This document shows positions 57,263 to 64,000 of a DNA stretch of 64,000 bases, one piece after another. How positions within the stretch are numbered: the first letter of the stretch is position 1; each line of letters begins with the position of its first letter. The stretch is from Coptis chinensis (Eukaryota > Streptophyta > Magnoliopsida > Ranunculales > Ranunculaceae), in assembly GCA_015680905.1 (NCBI GenBank), contig CM027377.1, positions 28,544,501 through 28,608,500 of the forward strand. The letters are read 5' to 3'. Below the pieces are notes generated by a model, which searched no databases, had not been told where the DNA came from, and saw nothing but the letters and a program-made list of their open reading frames with translations. A program made the position numbers and the translations under genes.

Positions 57263-58905
57263 TGATCGGACTGTTCTCGTTTCATACATGGGTCTTTTTG
57301 TGATGTAAATTGTTGTGAGTTTGTGACTAGAAAAATGAAAATGTGAATTTTGTGTGTCACGTACTCTAACTTATTTATACTCATGGCTTTACAAAAAATA
57401 CTTCTTCATGGCTCATTAGAATTCACTTCATCCGATCTCTCCGTGTGTCACTTTAGATTTAAACTAAAAAGGATCTATATGAGCTGATATCAAAATTTTG
57501 CTCACCGCTCATTTCAAAAGGCCGATTTGAAAAGGGGAAATGATATATATGATTTGAATCAATCCAAAATAACCGAAGTTTCTTACTTTAATCGAAGTTC
57601 AAGTAACCCATCTCCATTAATCAATGAATGAAAATCTCAACTTCCATAAGAATGCATTTATATTCTCTTTGATATACAAAGACGCCGATGTACGTATATT
57701 TGTACACAGTAGACCGTGTGATGTATGATACAATTGGCGAACATTTGCAGAACTTGCAAGGCTATTTTGTAGCTTCCCCCATGGCTAGTGGGAAGAAGGC
57801 CCTGGAACTTTTATTTTGTCTAACAATGTATAACTTTTTCACCTTGGGGAATGTAAAGGAGCGTTTTAGTTCACCTTTACATACAATGTAAGTAGGAGAA
57901 TGGGATTGAAGGTGGGAAAGACCGAGTTCGTTGATGAGCAAATTGCCTACGTATCTTACTCTCGATTCTAGGGGGAGAGAAGAATCAGGTCTGGCGTAGT
58001 TTATATGGAAAGTATTTATAGGTGATGAAAGTGAAACTTAACCCAATACGTGTAAATATCAACACAAATGTAGGGTGGAGATTGTGGAGGCGTGTAAGAA
58101 CTGTGCTAGTAGGTCTTTCGTAATGATGAGGATTAGTAGCATGTGTTAGTAGCTTGTGGCAGTGGTCAGTAGTTGGCGGCAATGATTTATGTACGCGCAG
58201 CTTTAGTTATGATTGTTTCTAGAAGGTAAGTTGAGTCATGATATAGAACGATCTGCGTAATGATACGAACTGTTCTAGAGCGATCTCGTAGCTCGTGGAC
58301 GCGATCTAGTGACATAGGTCGGAGAAGTAAGTCAGAGGTCGGTGTGGTATTTCCCCCATGCTGAGCACGTGCTTGATATTCCCGGCGAGAATATCACTCC
58401 CTCACCGCTTCATTCAAGCGATCGTCTGCCGAGAACACAAGAAGTCGTGTTTGAGCATGCATGAAGAGACAAACTAATGGAAGTGGAAATACTTAACGGA
58501 CTATTGAGATCAATTCGTGCTATTTGGTGATCTGATGTGCGATAACAGTTAGCACGTGTACGACATGTGAGCAAATCTGAGCAGTTGCAGAGAAAACGTG
58601 CCGCCCCATTTTTTTTTCAGGATTTGAAAAGACAAGACAGCTTGTTGGAAGACGTGTGCAGCTAGGGCTAGGGTGTAATAATAATGCTTTGGAAATTGAA
58701 GGGGCGGTTATACAAAACAACGTTGGCTATCTGGATCGCCATATTTTGCTTCCCTTTGCAGAAAAACTCACTACACCAAGAGTCTTCAGGTTAGTTTTCT
58801 GCCATTGTTGATCTTCTGCTCTTTGCTTTGTTCTTGCTTTTTGTTATTGAGTTGTTAGGTCGTTCATTTTGTTGTCTGTTGTTAGAGTTGTGAGCGACAA
58901 GAAAG
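57263..58905. other. Intergenic region
   Basis: No gene recognised. From about 58050 the base composition becomes less AT-rich and resembles the following gag-like gene, so the 5' part of that element may begin here. Confidence 0.4.
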
Positions 58906-61204
58906 ATGTCTGACTCAGACGATACGCGATCTAATGAGATTCGCGAAGTTTCTCTTGGTTGGGATGATGCGGATGAAGAGAAAGAAGAGTCCGTTTGTGG
59001 TGTGAGTGGGGGTGCCAATGAGGATGATGATGTTGATGAGGCGAAAGGTGGAGAAGATGATGCCCGATCTCCATCTGTGGTTGCTGTAACTAGCACTTCA
59101 GTCCGGACGAGAGGTCATCGTCTAGTGGGCTGCCACCTAGGGCTGTAGACAAACACGCTTTGAGGGCATTCCCCTACCTGAGAAAGACTTATGGGATAAC
59201 CATAAGTGGTCTGGAGATCCACGAGCCCGAACAAGACACACGGCTCTTTAGCGATAGGTACAATCCCCCGAACTATGGGGTTATAATCTGTGAGGGGCAG
59301 CTGAGGGCGCATATGACGATACCATTCTCTAAACTGGTCTGTGCGTTCTTGAACTTTTGTGGCAAAGTGCCCTATCAGTTTGTAGGTAACACATGGCGGT
59401 TGTTTAAGGTGTTTGAGCTGTTGAACGCCAGCGGTGAGTACCAGATAGGGGTCGCTGATATTATTGAGCATTTATCAGTAAAGCGATCTCGGGCTCTTAA
59501 CTTTAGTCTACAAACACGAGCTATAAGGTCGAGCGTTATGGACGGTGTGAGTATGAGTCTTGGGACAGAAGGCCGTTGCTGTTTGTTGGGAACTTTTGTG
59601 CCAGAGGGTACAGTGTGGAACATAGGATATGTGACCTTACTGGTGGGTACCAGTACGTTATTTGAGTGTTATGATATTGCATCTGTTGATTTTGTATTGA
59701 CATTACTATTTTGTTGTCTGTGCAGAGCTCGCTATAAAGAGGGAAACTGATCGGCTGGTGATTGAGAAGTTCGCGAGCCTGACGCAAGAGTAGAAACGGG
59801 CAAAACTTCCTGAGGTTGCGTATTTCTTTAGGGAACGGGGAGGGCCTGCGATTAGGGAGAAGAGCAGGGCTCGGGGTGAGGTGATTGGTGAAACATCACG
59901 TGGTCCTGTGATGGAAAAGTGTAAGAGCGACTTGGTGACGAGGGAAGATAAGAATCGAAGCCATGCTGGGCCGAAGCGACCCTCTGGAGGTGCTGTTGCC
60001 TCTGGGGCTGGGGTGGAGAGGGATCAAGAGAACACACCCTTCAACCTAGATGAAATCACCTTTGAAATCCCAGAGTGAAGTCACTTGCCCAAGAGGAGGG
60101 GCGACGATCTTGAGGCCCGACCTGCCAAGGTCGCAAGGGTAGTTGAAGCCACACTTGGGGGTAGTTATAGAGCTAGTGGTGAAGGGCAAACCGGGGGGAG
60201 GGCAGCTCACAGTTTGAGGTCTAGGCTACTGCCTGACTTCAGCGTGCTAGGTGAAGAGACCACGGAGGTCGCGCCGACGAAGGTCACTGGAGATAAAGGG
60301 AAGGCTGCTATGGAAGAGACTGGCAAAGGTCACTCCAGTGGTGGGAAAGATGAGCTGGAGTGCAACCTAATGTACGTAGATGAAGTGTCTAGAAAAAAAC
60401 TCTTTGTGAAGAGGTCGGATTGTAGCTACAAATCCGCACCTATAGCTACTTGTTTACTGGAGGGGATGACGCTGGATGGTGATAGGAAGGACTTGGATTC
60501 CAAGGAGCTGGAGTCGAACATAAGGGGAATGGATAAGGCATGGTGCATGGTAAGTACCTCCTGTATTACGATTTGTCTGTCTTGTTCTGCCTCGTGTTAT
60601 GACTTGATACTGACGCGGTGCATTGTGCCTACTGCTGCAGCTTATTGTTGGGTATCAGAAATTGAAAACGGCTGCTCAGTTCGCTAAGATAGAAAAGACT
60701 GAGGTCGAGTCTCTGAGGGACAAACTTTCGACTCTTCGAGAAGTGGAACAGTCTGAGAAGAAATAACTTGATACTTTGAAGACGCAGCTCAATTCATTGA
60801 CTTTGGAGAAGACGTCAGCTGTCAACAAGTCGGCCAAGCTGAGGCATGGGGTGGACAACCTGAAGAAAAAGTTAGCTGCAGCGAATGCCTTTGCTAAAAG
60901 ATGCAAAACTTCCACGGTGCAAGCGAAGGAGGCCTATTTTGCCATTCGTGCTAAGGTAGAAGAGCTGGAGAAAAAATACGAGGATTTGCAGGAGGAACAT
61001 GAATGTGGGGCTTTGGGTGGTCGTAGGAACGAAACACTCGAAGATGCTAGTAATATTCCTGAGATTGTGCTTCCTTCTACTACTGGTGTATTGGCTGATC
61101 AGCCTCAGGCTTCGGGCAACCTGGATGTGACCTTTACTGATGTGGCTGTGGCGACTTCCGGCAACCCTAGCTCTTCCCCAGTGCTGAATGCACTCATCTC
61201 GTAA
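58906..61204 (+). mobile_element. Gag-like gene of a plant retroelement relative (fossil)
   Basis: An acidic start (MSDSDDTRSNEIREVSLGWD) is followed by a folded-looking domain (RAFPYLRKTYGI, FSDRYNPPNYG, LRAHMTIPFSKLVCAFL, VPYQFVGNTWRLFKVFELL), a basic KRR...KVARVVE linker and a long coiled coil near the end (60700-61000). This layout resembles proteins of the putative gypsy-type transposon family (Transposase_28-like, gag-related) found in many plant genomes. No LTRs, reverse transcriptase or integrase were recognised nearby. The coding capacity is broken, with a handful of breaks or unrecognised introns. Composition is less AT-rich than its neighbours, as is common for young retroelement DNA. 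Confidence 0.5.
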
Positions 61205-61769
61205 AGCTTTGATAACGTTGTTTAAAGATGGTGGTTTAAGTTTGTGTTTGTATGTGGCCTTTGGCTTAAAACAATAGAGCTAGTTTCCTAGGGTAACCTG
61301 GGCAGCTCGTCTTTCTTTTTGTTTGTGAAAATGATGAACGACTTGGCCTCCTTGAATGTTCTGGGGAGTTCAAGTAGTGATAACTGGTGGCTAACTGAGC
61401 TGGATTTTCTGAGTAGACTCAACAGCTCGGTTAACCAGCGAACTGCGGCTTAACTGTTGTCGTCAGTTCGCTCTTTTGCTTGTATGGAATGCACGTCGCT
61501 TTATTTTGTTCAATTACTTGATGTTTTGCATATGATGTGTCTGATTGTGTTTTGTAAACGCGTGACTCTTGTTGCGACCTGTGGTAAGAGTGAGACAGGT
61601 TAACCGAGTTGTGAGCTTGTTGACATGTCATGCTTGTTATTCATTTTTAGCATTGTAGGCTACACATATCTTTAGGACGCATGAAGCTGTAGGAACTGTT
61701 ATGGTTGCACCGAATGATTACAAACCGCGAAAACCCACGCACAGCGGAATAAGGCGCTATACCAAAACA

Positions 61770-62240
61770 GTACATACCTAACGGTCAGAAATCGTTACTA
61801 AAAATATTTGTAACAGTTTTTTTGCGTCACAGTTTTGGCGTTTCTAATTCGCTTTATTAATATTAAGAAGCGGTTTAGAACCGTTACATAATTATTTATT
61901 GTAACGGTTTTTCCAGTGAATCGAAAAATATTTGCTAACGGTTTTCTTTGCTCAATTATATTACTCTTTAGTAACGGTTTTATAAAATTAGTAACGCTTT
62001 TTTGTGTTACTCTTTTCTAACATTGATAACACTTTTATAAAATTAGTAACGTTTTTTTATGTTACTATTTTCTAACATCGGTAACGGTTTTATAAAGTTA
62101 GTAACGTTTTTTTGTGTTACTGATTTATAGAATTTGTAACGGTTCATTTTCTTTTTGTAACGGTTTTGCTATTTCGTAAGTGTTACTCATTGCAAAGCTT
62201 AGTTACGGTTTTCCACCGTTACAAAACTATTTTATATGTA
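61770..62240. repeat. TAACGGTTT-rich repeat block
   Basis: Dense copies of GTAACGGTTTT and AACCGTTAC. Three tandem units of about 56-58 bp (TAACGGTTTTATAAAATTAG type) lie at about 61973-62140. An inverted-repeat-like edge TTTTTCCAGTG ends near 61920. The arrangement resembles the subterminal region of a CACTA-type element, but no second end was found. Confidence 0.5.
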
Positions 62241-63216
62241 AAAAAATTAATTTCCTCCAAAACCACCTTTTTTGGGAGACTACTGAACCTGCGTAAAGAT
62301 GCCCCCACTTATTGGGTATTATACAATCGTCCATAACATAAACAAGAAATCTCACAAGTACATCCAATCACATAATCTTTTATTAAAATAGTATCACCAA
62401 AACGTCTTTCATAAATAGGACTTGCCACAAATAAAATACACATTGTTTTCCAAATCAATGAGACTTGTCCTTAAACTCAAACTCTCACGTCATTTGTATA
62501 GAACTAGCACCTTCAATAGTTGCAAGCATCAGGGGATGACTTTGGGATGGTATCATCAGAAAAGTCCCTTTCATCCTATACACCAATAGAAATATATAAA
62601 AAGGAGTCGGGCAGTAGAAAACAAATATGTATAGATATATACTTATATCCTATTATTAAGTAGTAGCTCCTTATACTCAAACTACGGAATTCAGAAAAGA
62701 GAATATGGTAGCAGACTAGTAGCAATAGAAACATAGTATAGACATGAAAGTTTATGTAACGCCCCAAAACCCTATAACCTTGTCAGACACCTTAACGAAA
62801 GACATAAAAATTTCGGCAGAATCTCCTCTGTATTTTCAACATTTCATATACATAAATCCTGTCATAACCTGAAAATCAAATAATATATTGACTTGTAGAA
62901 CTAGCTACTCAAATATATATTGATTCGTAGAAGCAACTACTTAACCATCTCGACCAATGCCAGTTAAGTCAAATAACCAATCCTCAAATCAAAAAGACAT
63001 TATAAATTATATACCAAAATTAAAATGAAAACAGCATATACATCACTTCCACTTATATCAGTGTTATTATACACCTCTATTAGCTCCAACCCGAGATACC
63101 ACACTTCGAATATATATACACCAATATACATAGCTAAAAATTGTATGTTCTTTTGAAATCTTTCATAAAGATATTTGGATGCTAAACTTGCTCTTTTTTT
63201 TCATCAACAGTCTTAC
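62241..63216. other. Intergenic region
   Basis: AT-rich, with no recognised gene. The last exon of a DPE1 gene would be expected on the minus strand to the left of 63217 but was not found. Confidence 0.4.
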
Positions 63217-63533
63217 CTGTGTTGTTGTGTTGCTGGAATGTTCATCCTTGCAGAACTCCCTAATCCGAGGATATCTTGCATAGGAACAATAGCAGTTTGA
63301 GCCACTGAAGATACCGCCTCCTTAATCAATTTCCAAGATATATCATCCCCATCTAGTAATGAGAGATACTTCATTACTTATAAGGATAAAATCAATATGA
63401 TGGAAACTTCATTAAATCAAATAAATAAATAATAGTAATAACTAAATAAGAAAAGACTGCTATTTTATATGGGAACTATACTCACAATGGATTTATGTTC
63501 AGACTGCAAGCTTTCCCACCAACCCCGAGACTT
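63217..63533 (-). pseudogene. 4-alpha-glucanotransferase (DPE1, plastid disproportionating enzyme) fragment
   Basis: Two exons on the minus strand. About 63533-63486 encodes SRGWWESLQSEHKSI with a GTGAG donor. 63352-63217 encodes GDDISWKLIKEAVSSVAQTA and IVPMQDILGLGSSARMNIPA (then TQ), with an AG acceptor (CTAG|ATGG) and a GTAAGA donor. The segments match the C-terminal part of GH77 DPE1, which recycles maltotriose in starch metabolism. Neither the catalytic upstream exons (to 64000) nor the final GNWGWR exon were found. It is either a fragment, or the gene continues in a form not recognisable here. The two exons are nearly undamaged. Confidence 0.8.
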
Positions 63534-63631
63534 GAAATGGTGTAAACAAGGTTAGAACTACATAGTTGACACAAATCTCCAACCAATAAATCAGAAAGAA
63601 AGATGACTACAACCGACAATCAACCTTAGAC

Positions 63632-63776
63632 CTAAATTACATGGACACACCATATTTTGAAAATAATCCGTGTTGGATACGTATCCACATGTCTGTGTCG
63701 GACACATATTGGACATAATGTATGTGATATACCTCGATTTTTGAAAATTCATCGTGTCCATGTCAATGTAATTTAG
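63632..63776. mobile_element. Small MITE with inverted terminal repeats
   Basis: 145 bp. The ends CTAAATTACATGGACAC and, from the other side, CTAAATTACATTGACATGGACAC form imperfect inverted repeats extending about 40 bp. It is flanked by CCTTAGAC (63624-63631) and CCTTGGAC (63777-63784), an 8-bp duplication with one mismatch. An 8-bp duplication fits hAT, though a Mutator-type 9-bp reading is not excluded. It is non-coding. Confidence 0.75.
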
Positions 63777-63784
63777 CCTTGGAC

Positions 63785-64000
63785 TATATCTTAAGCACCA
63801 AAAGAATAGAGGAAATTCATTTTCGATTACACTACTAGGGTAGGTTAGAACAGATAAGGTCATTCAGACATTCTATGAGCCTCTCATAAGAAATAGTCTA
63901 GATTGTATCAACCACACCTTAACATATTGCACTTGTTTAGACTTGAAGAAAAATCAGTGGCGGTAACAATAAAACATATTAATATTTCCTACCAAATTAA
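63785..64000. other. Window end, nothing recognised
   Basis: Short AT-rich sequence without a recognised coding frame. Upstream exons of the DPE1 fragment were sought on the minus strand and not found. Confidence 0.4.

Overview
This is nuclear DNA of a flowering plant, most likely a eudicot. It is AT-rich, its genes carry canonical GT-AG introns, and it holds plant-specific genes and fossils (KUP/HAK potassium transporter, RSZ-type SR splicing factor, Lhcb1, Argonaute4, WAT1, TBL) and plant transposon families. No bacterial or organellar gene was found in place. One stretch inside a CACTA element might be old mitochondrial DNA, but that is weak.

Only three host genes read as intact: a KUP7-type potassium transporter (9 exons, 832 codons, minus strand, 10212-14934), an RSZ21/RSZ22-type SR splicing factor (5 exons, 182 codons, 20389-22250) and a single-exon multi-pass membrane protein of unknown function (281 codons, 41463-42308). 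The last is the middle member of a three-copy local family. Copy 1 (24203-31741) is split by a Ty1/copia element and carries a frame break. Copy 3 (45810-46858) has a frame break, a 60-bp in-frame repeat at its start and a tyrosine-rich tract. An 8.45-kb Helitron has separated copy 2 from its likely ancestral promoter.

The rest is mobile DNA with an unusual load of captured host-gene pieces. Region 1-8103: a Helitron-like element carrying pieces of DNA polymerase epsilon, a plant O-fucosyltransferase and Argonaute4, all with introns and all in the element's orientation. Region 15570-~19540: a minus-strand Helitron with the 3' end of a trehalase gene, in the KUP7 upstream region. Region 24275-30756: a copia fossil with an odd inverted gag segment. 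Region 32891-41340: a Helitron with exact A|T borders, a WAT1 fragment and a second internal 5'-like end. Region 43145-45138: an ORF1-only LINE-like insert with a poly(A) tail and perfect 9-bp target duplications. Region 47004-54344: a complete non-autonomous CACTA transposon (3-bp AAT duplications) carrying pieces of a TBL/PMR5 acetyltransferase, a lipin-type phosphatidate phosphatase and an Ulp1-like protease. Region 56477-57262: an Lhcb1 pseudogene. Region 58906-61204: a gag-like gene. Region 63217-63533: a DPE1 (4-alpha-glucanotransferase) fragment, next to a small MITE.

The strongest biological story is this concentration of gene-fragment capture: three Helitrons and one CACTA hold at least eight host-gene fragments within 64 kb. 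The mobile elements have also rewired or broken all three members of the local membrane-protein family. I saw no CRISPR array, rRNA gene or convincing tRNA gene. All family calls come from reading translations against remembered family motifs, and no database search was run.
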